A stretch of 64,000 nucleotides of DNA, taken from NCBI GenBank assembly GCA_964035775.1, contig OZ038312.1, positions 5,813,895 to 5,877,894 on the forward strand. Reading direction: 5' to 3'. Positions 1 to 13,840 of the stretch are shown here, in pieces. Under the pieces are notes generated by a model, which worked only from the letters and a program-made list of their open reading frames with translations, ran no database searches and was not told the DNA's origin. This DNA is from Osedax frankpressi (Eukaryota; Annelida; Polychaeta; Sabellida; Siboglinidae). How positions within the stretch are numbered: position 1 is the stretch's first letter; every line of letters begins with the position of its first letter. A program made the translations under genes and the position numbers.

Positions 1-262
1 ATCTATCTATTTATAATGACAATTGCATCATACCCGTACTCTAAATATACCACATCTAGACCAACCCATTCTGTAAATAACGGCCCTATATACACATCGA
101 ATTCCTCTAGTCATTAAGCCCCACCCCACGGTTAACCACCAGATATGCAGAGAGATGATGAGGATAGTAAACTAGTAGTATTACACGTTATGAGATAAGA
201 TAATATAAGCTCGGCCCCCTCCACGCTAAGCCCCACCCCGCCCTTATCTAAGCCACGCCTAC

Positions 263-513
263 CTTAGTCATCTCGAGTAGTACATCGGAGCAGTCGTGTA
301 AGAAGATGATGAGTATAGCCACCTTGTAATATCGTACAGCGTAAGAGAACCCGAGTAGAAACACGCTGAGCAGATGGTGAAACAACATAGCCACCGAGTC
401 TTTACGCCATTTGTCCATATACACGGTGCCGTATATGGAGTGCAGATAGAAGGAGAACTCGACCATATGCATAACGTATACGTCGTTGGGAACGGGGGTG
501 TGGCGTACGAAGT
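263..513 (-). CDS. CERS1: CERS1 exon 3: Lag1/TLC catalytic core
   Basis: The acceptor is cttcag before ACTTCG and the donor is AAG|GTAGGC. Phase is 1 in and 0 out. It encodes MVEFSFYLHSIYGTVYMDKW followed by the FHH histidine pair and HDCSDVLLEMTK, the most conserved part of ceramide synthases. The next exon is not visible in bases 1-262. Confidence 0.95.
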
Positions 514-3500
514 CTGAAGAGGAAGGGGCGTGATTAGGGGAGAGTGGGTGAGTGGGTTAGAGAGTGAGTGAGATAGTGAGTGAGTGAGTGCGGGTGAATG
601 GGTGAGTAAGGGGAGAGGAGGGGGAGGGGGAGAGGGAGAGGGGAGAGAGGAAGAGGGAGATGCGTGATTAGGGGAGAGTGGGTGAGTGGGTTAGAGAGTG
701 AGTGAGATAGTGAGTGAGTGAGTGCGGGTGAAAGCATGAGTAAGAGGAGAGGAGGGGGAGGGGAGAGGTGGAGGGGAGAGAGGAAGAGGGAGAGGCGTGA
801 TTAGGGAAGAGGGAGAGGGGAAGGGATGACTTGTTATTTCATTAACTTTAATGATGTACTTATCACTGATTTAGATATTCGTTATCGTTCTCCAAATCAG
901 TGAATTCATATCAAGCAATAAACTCATATAGTTCTATATTTAGAATTTTGTGAATATATAAATAATGGTTGTAAATTATAGTATATTTGCTAAGCTCTTA
1001 TTTATGGATATAACTGAAAAACCCACTGAGAATATAATAATTCCAGGATAACAAAAATACCAAGACATCCTAGAACTTGTATATGTTGTACTCATCATTC
1101 TATAGGTCTTGATAATGTTCACTAATTACTGGTCCGAGTGGTAAGTGTAGATATTATTCTATTGTTAGCAATGGTCAGATCTTATGTATGTATTTATGAG
1201 TAAGTTGATAACAATGATGGAAATTATAAATTATTAGGTTTTTTAAAATATGATATATGATATTATATAAAAAATGCTATATTTATTAACAGTACATTTA
1301 AGTAATGTAAACAATACAATTAATGGTCTTTGTTTATGTTTAGAGATTTATTTATTAATTGATTGTTGTTTGTATATAGTACTGTTGGATATATGATAAA
1401 CATTTCACAAATGAACTATGGAATATAATTCCTATACAAATCAAAAGATATTATCTTGTTACAATATGGAGTAATTCAAAAAGATTTATTAGAGTGGAAG
1501 AATTTGTAGTAGAATTTCTTCAATGGTTTATTGCCTTCATTTGTTGTACAAGAAAGAATGAAAATTAACAATTATTAACAACGATTAATCATTACATCAA
1601 TTATTGTATACATTTAAAATACTATTTTTGAATATTTTCAAATTAAATACATTATTAAATAGAAATTTCTAATAAAATTCTTATATCTGCGATATCTTTA
1701 ATATTTATAATTTCTCTTGTAGATAATATTAACATAAAAAATGTAAAATATTTATTTATATTTGGTTCTACTATTTCATTACTTTTCATTTTCTATACAG
1801 ATCTTCTACAATATTTTCTATATAAAAAATTATCAAATCTTATTAAATAGACTATAACAATTGAAATAGACTATAACAATTGTAATAGACTATAACAATT
1901 GAAATAGACTATAATTATACTATTATTCAGTCATTACAAATATATTTATTATTTCGGTAATTTGTTAAATAGTTGAGAGATAAAATAAATAGAAATGAAT
2001 AATTTATTCATTCTTCATTCAAATAGATAAAATATAATTAATCAACAAAGTTATCAACAAATTAATCAACAAATTAATCAACAAAGTTATCAACAAATTA
2101 ATCAACAAAGTTATCAACAAATTAATCAACAAAGTTATCAACAAATTAATCAACAAATTAATCAACAAATTAATCAACAAAGTTATCAACAAATTAATCA
2201 ACAAAGTTATCAACAAATTAATCAACAAATTAATCAACAAAGTTATCAACAAATTAATCAACAAAGTTATCAACAAATTAATCAACAAATTAATCAACAA
2301 ATTAATCAACAAAGTTATCAACAAATTAATCAACAAAGATATCAACAAAGTTATCAACAAATTAATCAACAAAGTTATCAACAAATTAATCAACAAATTA
2401 ATCAACAAATTAATCAACAAAGTGTTAAGTAAACAACAATTTGAAAAAGTATAAAATATGAAAATTCCTCCATATATTCCATATATAATATGAAAATACA
2501 CAGTAATTATATAATTAAGTTAAAACAATTACTAGATTATCTAATTGTTATATTATATAAGCATGAGTAGCATGTAGTATATGGGTAGTTTGTCTGGGTG
2601 TCAGGTTTCAAGTTATTATTGTGTTGAGTATGTGGGTTGAGTGTGTGGGTGTGTGAGTGAATGAGTGAGCGAGTGAATGCATATGTGTATGTAAATGTGT
2701 AATTGAGGGTGTTTGTACTTGTGTGTGTGTGGGTGTGTGAGTGAGTGAGTTAGTGAGTGAATGCATATGTGTATGTAAATGTGTAATTGAGGGTGTTTGT
2801 ACTTGTGTGTGTGGGTAAGTGTGTGGGCGTGTGAGTGAGTGAGTGAGTGAATGCATATGTGTATGTAAATGTGTAATTGAGTGTGTTGGTACTTGTGTGT
2901 GTGGGTGTGTGGGTGTGTGAGTGAGTGAGTTAGAGAGTGAATGCATATGTGTATGTAAATGCGTAATTGAGTGTGTTGGTACTTGTGTGTGTGTGGGTGT
3001 GTGAGTGAGTGAGTTAGTGAGTGAATGCATATGTGTATGTAAATGTGTAATTGAGTGTGTTGGTGCTTGTGTGCGTGGGTAAGTGTGTGGGTGTGTGGGT
3101 GTGTGAGTGAGTGAGTGAGTGAGTGAGTAAATGCGTGTGAGTCAATGGATGAGTATGACTGTGTAAAGTAAATATGTATTCGCAAGTATATTAACAGGGG
3201 AATGTTCAGTCAAGTGGTAAAAAACAAAATAAGTAAATAAATACAAATGACAGATAATCACGAGAAAGTTTATTAAAAAATTAAATAAATGAACAATTTC
3301 TAGATGAGTGTTATGTCGTTAGGTCGTTATGGTGCAAGGGCTAGCAGTATCATATGGATACAATTATATCTTTAGTAGGTAGGGTTTTGTAGCGAATGCC
3401 ACGAAAGATCTTTTGATGTTCTGTAGGTCTAGGTGTAATTTATTCCAACATCGTTGCGCCAACCAACTGAATCTCTTTTGAATTTTACGGAGTTTCATTT

Positions 3501-6500
3501 TCTGGATGTTCAGATATCAAGTGAATTTAGATATTGGTGGACGTCTAGCATGTTGTTTGGAGTTGAGAAGACGTCGCAGTTTGTGACTTGACATAGCCTT
3601 GAACATTTTGTATACGATATCATTAACGTGAACTATTGTCGTATAGGGAGTTGGCATTACTCGTGGCGATCTTAATTACATACGAAAATACTGAAATCCT
3701 AATTAAATGCATAATTTGTCTTTAACTTATAATAAATTTGAAAAAATGACATCGATCATTAAAAACACAAATCTCTTGAAACATAACCGCAAAATAAACT
3801 ATATAGCACCCAGCCATCCCCACTCCGCATATAGTAACCATAGCAATAACAATTATAATAACAACTCCACTCCTAATTATGTAATCTCCACGCAATTCCC
3901 ATACGTACATACCTCCAAACCACCTCGGCAATATATTCAAACGGCACGGACTAACAGTTGAAATAAGCACTCGCCTAAATAACTACACAAACACACAATT
4001 TATAAGATCTCGACGAGTTCAATTGTACAAGCAAATGTCACGCGACTGCAAACGCAATACAAATGATAGATAAGAATAACATCGACATTCAACGCCGAAA
4101 ACTTTCAACCGAACGCTTCCTGCCCAATAATAATATAAACAAACTGAGGGAATGTGTTCACGGGTCAGAACTCTCATTAAAAATGTAAACGGATTCGCTT
4201 TAATAATAGATCTGCCCACAAAGTAAAACTCCTAACTGACCACTACTGACCACTACTACGAATACAATACTTTGTCACCGCATAACAATGGGTAGGTAGG
4301 CATTGGGTAGTTAGATGCATATCCTGCCATTGTAACCACAATAGTAACCCATTGTGTACCATTCCCATAAATGCAACATATGCTATATTTATTATATTTA
4401 TATTTTAGTTGTTTCCTTTATTCAAGTTTTTATGTTTTTTATTGTTCCTTTGTCTCACTCATCAAAATTATTATCATTATTATTATTATTATTATCATTA
4501 TTATTATTATCATTATTATTATAAACTTCTGTTATAATCCACTCAATCGTTTGAGTAAAACTCCACTTATTCACTTACTCACACACTCACTCACTCACTC
4601 ACTCACACACACTCTCTCACTCAAACACACACTCACACACACTCTTTCACTCACTCACTCACTCACTCACTCACTCAAACACTCACTCACACACACTCTC
4701 TCACTCATTTACTCACTCACTCAAACACTTACTCACTCACACACTCTCACTTACTCACTCACTCACTCCCACTCACACACGCGCGCGCACACACACTCCT
4801 CAGTATCATCCCCTAAGACATTACCTCTCCACATCAGATGTGCATTGGTGAAGTAGTCGTGTCTGTCGGAGATGCAAAGAAAGTAGAAACTCGTCAACCA
4901 GATGATTCCGTAATATGTAGATTTCCAAGCGCTCTCGGGAAACTTACTCTGGTTCTCGAGCGTCAGACCCAAATGACGACCCAGGGGCTATTAATGAGAG
5001 GGCGTGGTTAGAGTAGGGAAAGGGCGTGGTTAGAGGAAGGTGAAGGTATGATTAGGATAAATAGGATGTATATAACGTAATTAGGGGAGGGGTAGCATTT
5101 GATAAATTAGATCAAGTAATTAGATTAGGTAGTTAGGTTAGGTAGTTAGGTAAGGTAGTCAAGTTAGGTAGTTAGGTTAGGTAGTTAGGTTAGGTAGTTA
5201 GGTTAGGTAGTTAGGTTAGGTAGTTAGGTTAGGTAGTTAGGTTAGGTAGTTAGGTTAGGTAGTTAGGTTAGGTAGTTAGGTTAGGTAGTTAGGTTAGGTA
5301 GTTAGGTTAGGTAGTTAGGTTAGGTAGTTAGGTTAGGTAGTTAGGTTAGGTAGTTAGGTTAGGTAGTTAGGTTAGGTAGTTAGGTTAGGTAGTTAGGTTA
5401 GGTAGTTAGGTTAGGTAGTTAGGTTAGGTTAGGTAGTTAGGTTAGGTTAGGTAGTTAGGTTAGGTAGTTAGGTCATGTAGTTAGGTTAGGTAGTAAGGTT
5501 AGGTAGTTAGGTTAGGTAGTTAGGTTAGGTAGTTAGGTTAGATAGTTAGGTTAGATAGTTAGGTTAGGAAGTTAGGTTAGGTAATTAATTTAGGTAGTTA
5601 GGTTAGGTAGTTAGGTTAGATAGTTAGGTTAGGTAATTAGTTTAGGTAGTTAGGTTAGGTAGTTAGGTTATGTAGTTAGGTTAGGTAGTTAGGTTAGGTA
5701 GTTAGGTTAGGTAGTTAGGTTAGGTAGTTAGGTTAGGTAGTTAGGTTAGGTAGTTAGGTTAGGTAGTTAGGTTAGATAGTTAGGTTAGATAGTTAAGTTA
5801 GGTAGTTAAGTTAGTTAGATATAGTAAGGCCATGATTAAGGCAGTGGTTGGGGATGATTAAGGCAGTGACAAGGAGAGCAGATACGTTAAAGGGCATGAC
5901 TAGGAGTTTGGTAAAGGGTCAAGTGAGGTCAAGTGGGATGGAGTCATGGATAAGTATTTATCATTTACCTATTATACCAGAATTATAATATTAAGGTAAA
6001 ATTATGTTTATTACATAATCAGGATATTTTATTTGCATTTAAATGATATAAAATGTATTAATTTATTAATTAATATCATATTTATTAATTAATGATAATT
6101 GATATACATGATGATATTGCAACAGTATTTAGACAATAACTTTATTGCTGGTGTTAATTAGCATTCTATTGCATAATACCGAGAACAGATATTTGATGAT
6201 GAATCAAGAGATACTGATCACTACACTGGCCACACATGAGCGACGATTACTTTGACCACTCAACTGACTATATTGACCAATATAATGAACCAGCAATCTT
6301 TGACCACCGGTCATATATTTATTAAGACTGTACTGGACTCTTGAATACATGTGTTGTACTAAATGTATTATAAATAAACCCGGATTATATTATTACTACT
6401 TTATTACTACTATTCTATTATATTACTACCTTACTTTATTACTACTATTACTACTACTTAAGAAAGTACTTAATTATTATACAATTTTCTTAACTACATA

Positions 6501-6998
6501 TATTTATATATACTTATATATAATATATAGTCGTAAATACTTTAAGACAATATACTCATTTTGAAACTTACAGTCATTTAATGTAGTGAGACAGTTTTAG
6601 AAGAAGGGGACAAGGAGTTTAGTAGTGAGACAGTTTTAGAAGAAGGGGGACATTGTATATCTGTAAATTTGATTTTATTAGATTCTATTTTAAAAAAACT
6701 TATATAAATTTAAATTATTATAATTTTACTGCAATTTATAATTGTTATACATCTGGATATATCATATGAAGGCTTTATGACTATAAATCATATTTCTAGT
6801 TAAATTAAGATTTGATTTATTTAATATATTATTTATGTTCCAGTATGTTTACCATATCATGCAATTTTACTCAATTCACTTTAAAAATAGAATTAGTAAC
6901 ATATTATGTATAGTACTAAATATGTACTATATATAAACTTAATTAACAGTATACTATATAGTTTATGATACAAAAATAAGTTCTTTAATATACACATA

Positions 6999-7058
<60 letters not shown>

Positions 7059-10000
7059 TGGAATGTATGTATAGGGAAATATAGACGGCTATATTTATAT
7101 TTGATCCCGGGTTACAGGGACGGGAGGTATGGATGCAAACGCCAACGTGGCTACTAGATTATAATGCGCCAGAGTTCAATATGTGGACCGGAGTACAATT
7201 GGATAGAATTATAGTGTAATTGGAATAGTTAGTAGTCGATCACCCTAGAAATACGCCCCTATACTGAAATGATACGCCCCCGCTACAAAATCTCTACATA
7301 AACAACAAAGCTATTTATAGAAACAAGCCGACAGGCGAATTGAGATGGAACAATATGTTAAATTAAAGTTGTTTGTATTATGTGAGGGAGAATTATTGGA
7401 TTAATATTGTTGGCGAGTTAGTTATTTAGTTGACATTCAGCTGGTATTAAGTATTAAGTATGTATTAAGTCGGTATTCAGTCGGTATTCAGTCTATTTAA
7501 GGGTATTTAAGGTTATATAATATAGTGAAAATGGCAAAAAAAATTATATAATTTTTTTTGTTTTTTTTTGTTATTATAAAAATATAATATGTTATCTTTA
7601 GATTTTTACGATCTATATATTTATCTTTAGATTTTTACGTTGAGCATCAAAAATAAGCTTTTTAAAAAGCTATTATTTTATTATTTTATTTTAAAAAGTT
7701 TTTTATAATTTATAATTACAAAAATGTATTTAAAATTTCATTATAAAAATGTCAATATAAAAATAAAGATTGTTTATTTATTTATAATCATTGTACTAGA
7801 TTGGGTTATCTTTGTTTATAATTTACACAAAATAAATTTGTACAAGAATTTTGTTAATTGAATATCCATACTTAATTCAATAATGCATTCAATTCAATTA
7901 CATGTCAGGTATTATAAATAATATATATATCCAATATTACAAAGTTATGATTTTTTTATGTCTTAATTCAGAAATTATTTTTATAAATAATGTTATTATT
8001 TTTCCTTTGAAAATAAACAAATTTATAATATTATAGATCAATATTATAACTTTCATGTTATAAATATTATATAGATTCAATTCATTTCAACAGAGTTATG
8101 TGTATTTTGGTAGAGTACTATTTTCCCAATTAAATACATGTAAAAATCAATTTATAGATGCACTGTACACATACCCTTAAGGGGTTTAAAGTTAGTATTC
8201 TACCTTATCTAGAATTTACATGTCTCATAAATAAATATCTTCCGGAGAAAATCGGCCCACCACAACACACTACATCACAACACACTACAACACAACACAA
8301 CACAGCCCAACACAACACATCCCAACACAACACAATATAACCAAAACTCAATGGAAAATCCCACCATAAAATATCTCCAACATCACACCTACAACCCCAC
8401 TCATTGTACACTACATGTAGGGTTGCAAACCTCTACCTCAGAACCACCACACAACACCCACACCTTACACCATCGAACAACACCCACACCAGCACCAATA
8501 CACGGCCCTATACATTGTACAGGAAGTGACTTGGGTAATATGATAGCCAAATCATGTAACTAGTGAATACCACGCACTGAATACTACACTGAGAGTGCGT
8601 ATGTTATTTATATTATGATATGGTCAAGGTATTAGTTGATGATGATAGTTTGAATACAATAAATTGGTTATGATCATAGAGAGAGGAACATCTATCATAG
8701 AGAGAGATTGTTATGGAGAGTTAGTTGTAAAGAGTTAGTTGTAAAGAGTTAGTTGTAAAGAGTTAGTTGTAAAGAGTTAGTTGTAAAGAGTTAGTTGTAA
8801 AGAGTTAGTTGTAAAGAGTTAGTTGTAAAGAGTTAGTTGTAAAGAGTTAGTTGTAAAGAGTTAGTTGTAAAGAGTTAGTTGTAAAGAGTTAGTTGTAAAC
8901 AGTTAGTTGTAAAGAGTTAGTTGTAAAGAGTTAGTTGTAAAGAGTTAGTTGTAAAGAGTTAGTTGTAAAGAGTTAGTTGTAAACAGTTAGTTGTAAAGAG
9001 TTAGTTGTAAAGAGTTAGTTGTAAAGAGTTAGTTGTAAAGAGTTAGTTGTAAAGAGTTAGTTGTAAAGAGTTAGTTGTAAAGAGTTAGTTGTAAAGAGTT
9101 AGTTGTAAAGAGTTAGTTGTAAAGAGTTAGTTGTAAAGAGTTAGTTGTAAAGAGTTAGTTGTAAAGAGTTAGTTGTAAAGAGTTAGTTGTAAAGAGTTAG
9201 TTGTAAAGAGTTAGTTGTAAAGAGTTAGTTGTAAAGAGTTAGTTGTAAAGAGTTAGTTGTAAAGAGTTAGTTGTAAAGAGTTAGTTGTAAAGAGTTAGTT
9301 GTAAAGAGTTAGTTGTAAAGAGTTAGTTGTAAAGAGTTAGTTGTAAAGAGTTAGTTGTAAAGAGTTAGTTGTAAATAGTTAGTTGTAAAGAGTTAGTTGT
9401 AAAGAGTTAGTTGTAAAGAGTTAGTTGTAAAGAGTTAGTTGTAAAGAGTTAGTTGTAAAGAGTTAGTTGTAAAGAGTTAGTTGTAAAGAGTTAGTTGTAA
9501 AGAGTTAGTTGTAAAGAGTTAGTTGTAAAGAGTTAGTTGTAAAGAGTTAGTTGTAAAGAGTTAGTTGTAAAGAGTTAGTTGTAAAGAGTTAGTTGTAAAG
9601 AGTTAGTTGTAAAGAGTTAGTTGTAAAGAGTTAGTTGTAAAGAGTTAGTTGTAAAGAGTTAGTTGTAAAGAGTTAGTTGTAAAGAGTTAGTTGTAAAGAG
9701 TTAGTTGTAAAGAGTTAGTTGTAAAGAGTTAGTTGTAAAGAGTTAGTTGTAAAGAGTTAGTTGTAAAGAGTTAGTTGTAAAGAGTTAGTTGTAAAGAGTT
9801 AGTTGTAAAGAGTTAGTTGTAAAGAGTTAGTTGTAAAGAGTTAGTTGTAAAGAGTTAGTTGTAAAGAGTTAGTTGTAAAGAGTTAGTTGTAAAGAGTTAG
9901 TTGTAAAGAGTTAGTTGTAAAGAGTTAGTTGTAAAGAGTTAGTTGTAAAGAGTTAGTTGTAAAGAGTTAGTTGTAAAGAGTTAGTTGTAAAGAGTTAGTT

Positions 10001-13000
10001 GTAAAGAGTTAGTTGTAAAGAGTTAGTTGTAAAGAGTTAGTTGTAAAGAGTTAGTTGTAAAGAGTTAGTTGTAAAGAGTTAGTTGTAAAGAGTTAGTTGT
10101 AAAGAGTTAGTTGTAAAGAGTTAGTTGTAAAGAGTTAGTTGTAAAGAGTTAGTTGTAAAGAGTTAGTTGTAAAGAGTTAGTTGTAAAGAGTTAGTTGTAA
10201 AGAGTTAGTTGTAAAGAGTTAGTTGTAAAGAGTTAGTTGTAAAGAGTTAGTTGTAAAGAGTTAGTTGTAAACAGTTAGTTGTAAAGAGTTAGTTGTTATG
10301 GGGTTGTTGTAATGGGGTTGTTGTAATGGGGTTGCTGTAATGGGGTTGTTGTTATGGGGTTGTTGTTATGGGGTTGTTGTTATGGGGTTGTTGTAATGGG
10401 GTTGTTGTTATGGGATTGTTGTAATGGGGGGGGTTGTTGTAATGGGGTTGTTGTTATGGGGTTGTTGTTATGGGGTTTGTTTTTATGGGGTTGTTGTAAT
10501 GGGGTTGTTGTTATGGGGTTGTTGTAATGGGGTTGTTGTTATGAGGTTGTTGTTATGGGGTTGTTGTAATGGGGTTGTTGTTATGGGGTTGTTGTTATGG
10601 GATTGTTGTTATGGGGTTGTTGTAATGGGGGGGTTGTTATGGAGTTGTTGTAATGGGGTTGTTGTTATGGGGTTGTTGTTATATTGTATGCTAGGTATGT
10701 GTTCACGTAAAGTTCTAGCAAGTAGGGTAACACATATCTCATAATAACTGTTTAGAATTTACTCGTGTAACTTTTAATATTAAACTTGTCAGATAATTTG
10801 ATAGTCCGTCAGATTTGAGGAATTATTTCTTTATAGAGTGATAATGGAATGTTAAGTTATTTTGAGATGATGGCATTTAATTAAATGCTATATAGCATTT
10901 AATATTAATTCATCTGTTATCTATTTGAAGACTGGTAAGTTATAATGGTAGAGGATCATTATTGTATTGGTGTGTGTGTGTGTGTGTGTGTGTATTTATG
11001 TGTGTGCGTGTGTTTGTATATATGTGTGTTGGTTTGTGTGTATGTGTATATGTTTATGATTTTGTGTGATTATGTGTGAGTGTGTGTGATTTTAATGCAT
11101 ATGAATGTGCACGTATGTTTGCACAATCAAACATTTATAATACATAGAATGACTAAATGGTATTTTCGATAAAATCATCATTGGAAAATAATAAGAAAGC
11201 ATTACAATTGTAAGGAGATAAAGATAAGGGAAGTGTATGGAGATAAGAACAAGGGTGGATACAACGGAGTTCGGGTTTAGAATGGAAATGTTCGGTTTGA
11301 GGTGGGGGTAATATTAAATGATTTGCTTGGAGAAATAACAGTTTTGTAAGGGTTGGTGTGTACGTTTATGCCAAGTTGGTAGAGGAAAGTGTTCAGTTAA
11401 GTTTAAGTGAGTAGTTATGCAATCAGTTTTTAATGAGTATGTAATTTCAGGTGCGAGATTATCTTGGGGAGATTATACTTAATAGTTGAGTAGAGTGCAC
11501 TTGTGTTTTCAGGTATATAAGTGAACATAATAGATAATTACTGAAAATTAATACAATTTAATTAATTAATATTCATTTATATCAATATAGATATATTAAT
11601 ATACATATAGATAGCGAGGTTAGTATGTATAAAGAGAGAATAGAATTGATTTGTTAAAAAATCAATGTAATGACTTAATGTACTCTTTACAGACCAATGT
11701 GTGATGTGGTGTGGTGTGGTGTGGTGAGGTGTGGTGTGGTGAGGTGTGGTGAGGTGTGGTGAGGTGTGATGTGGTGTGGTGTGGTGTGGTGAGGTGTGGT
11801 GAGGTGTGTTGTGGTGAGGTGTGGTGTGGTGAGGTGTGGTGAGGTGTGTTGTGGTGAGGTGTGATGTGGTGTGGTATGGTGTGGTGTGGTGAGGTGTGGT
11901 GAGGTGTGTTGTGGTGAGGTGTGGTGTGGTGTGGTGTGGTGTGGTGTGGTGTGGTGTGGTGTGGTGAGGTGTAGTGTGGTGTGGTGAGGTGTGGTGAGGT
12001 GTGGTGAGGTGTGGTGTGGTGAGGTGTGGTGAGGTGTGGTGTGGTGAGGTGTGGTGTGGTGTGGTGAGGTGTGGTTTGGTGTGATGTGGTGTGGTGTGGT
12101 GTGGTGTGGTGTGGTGAGGTGTGGTGAGGTGTAGTGAGGTGTGGTGTGGTGAGGTGTGGTGTGGTGAGGTGTGGTGAGGTGTGGTGAGGTGTGGTGTGAT
12201 GTGATGTGGTGTGGTGTGGTGAGGTGTGTTGTGGTGAGGTGTGATGTGGTGTGGTGTGGTGTGGTGTGGTGTGATGTGGTGTGATGTGGTGTGGTGTTGT
12301 GTGGTGTGGTGTGATGTGGTGTGGTGTGGTGTGGTGAGGTGTGGTGAGGTGAGGTGTGGTGTGGTGTGGTGTGGTGTGGTGTGGTGTAGTGTGGTGAGGT
12401 GTAGTGTGGTGTGGTGTGGTGTGGTGTGATGTGGTGTGGTGAGGTGAGGTGTGGTGTGGTGTGGTGTGGTGTGGTGTGGTGTAGTGTGGTGTGGTGTGGT
12501 GAGGTGTAGTGTGGTGTGGTGTGATAAGGTGTGGTGAGGTGTGTTGTGGTGTGGTGTGGTGTGGTGTGGTGTGGTGAGGTGTGGTGTGGTGTGGTGTGGT
12601 GTGGTGTGGTGTGATGTGGTGTGTTGAGGTGTAGTGTGGTGTGGTGTGGTGTGATGTGGTGTGGTGTGGTGAGGTGTGGTGTGATAAGGTGTGGTGAGGT
12701 GTGTTGTGGTGTGGTGTGGTGTGGTGTGGTGTGGTGTGGTGTGGTGAGGTGTGGTGTGGTGTGGTGTGGTGTGGTGTGGTGTGGTGTGGTGTGGTGAGGT
12801 GTGGTGAGGTGTGTTGTGGTGTGGTGTGGTGTAGTGTGGTGTGGTGTGGTGTGGTGTGTTGTGGTGTGGTGTGGTGTAGTGTGGTGTGGTGTGGTGAGGT
12901 GTGATGTGGTGTGGTGTGGTGTAGTGTGGTGTGGTGTGGTGTGGTGTGTTGTGGTGTGGTGTGGTGTGGTGTAGTGTGGTGAGGTGTGGTGTGGTGAGGT

Positions 13001-13782
13001 GTGGTGTGGTGAGGTGTGATAAGGTGTGGTGTGGTGTGGTGAGGTGTGGTGTGGTGAGGTGTGGTGTGGTGTGGTGTGTTGAGGTGTGATGTGTTGTGGT
13101 GAGGTGTGATGTGTTGTGGTGTGATGTGGTGTGAAGTAATAAATAATAATTACATAATATATAACAATGTTAATATCATACCATTGTTTATATTATAACA
13201 CAGCATATGAGGATATGTTGTACATGATGTAAGGATTATGATAATTATCAATAAAATTACTGAAATAAATATTAGATCACATTCTTAGTTTTATTAGAAA
13301 TATTTAATTATCATTAATATTATTTGAAATATCATTTTTACAGAAATAATTTTTTAAATCAGAAAATTATAAATGGCAAAAAAAAACTTCTCTACAAAAT
13401 TTAATAGTATTTTTTTATAATAGAGAAATATCAATAGTGTTTAATAATAAATAATAATTGTTACTCGAAATTATTAGAGTTCAACTTATTAGTAACATAA
13501 AAAACATTATATCTATAAATGTATACGCGAAGGAAGTAATTTGGGAGGTCATAATCTATTGACCTATTGATGACCCATTAAGCATGGCGTAAACGCATAT
13601 GAACATGTCCAGCAAGTGAAAACTGAAGATGAATTATTCAGCGTGACATTACTCAACAGTTTGTTTTGTTAGAGTGAGTCCCTTTTAACTGGACATCATA
13701 CAAAGTTACTTAATGTAAGAGAATAGGCAATTTATGAATACATTCAAGTGTAGATGTACAAATTATATCAGGAATACAAATA

Positions 13783-13840
<58 letters not shown>

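Noticed and set aside
5100-5816. Telomere or telomere fusion
   Set aside because: The period is 13 bp, not 5 or 6, and there is no inversion of strand sense as at a fusion.
7080-7500. Possible solo LTR (TATA-like word, less AT-rich block)
   Set aside because: No paired copy, no target-site duplication and no convincing TG...CA ends could be seen.
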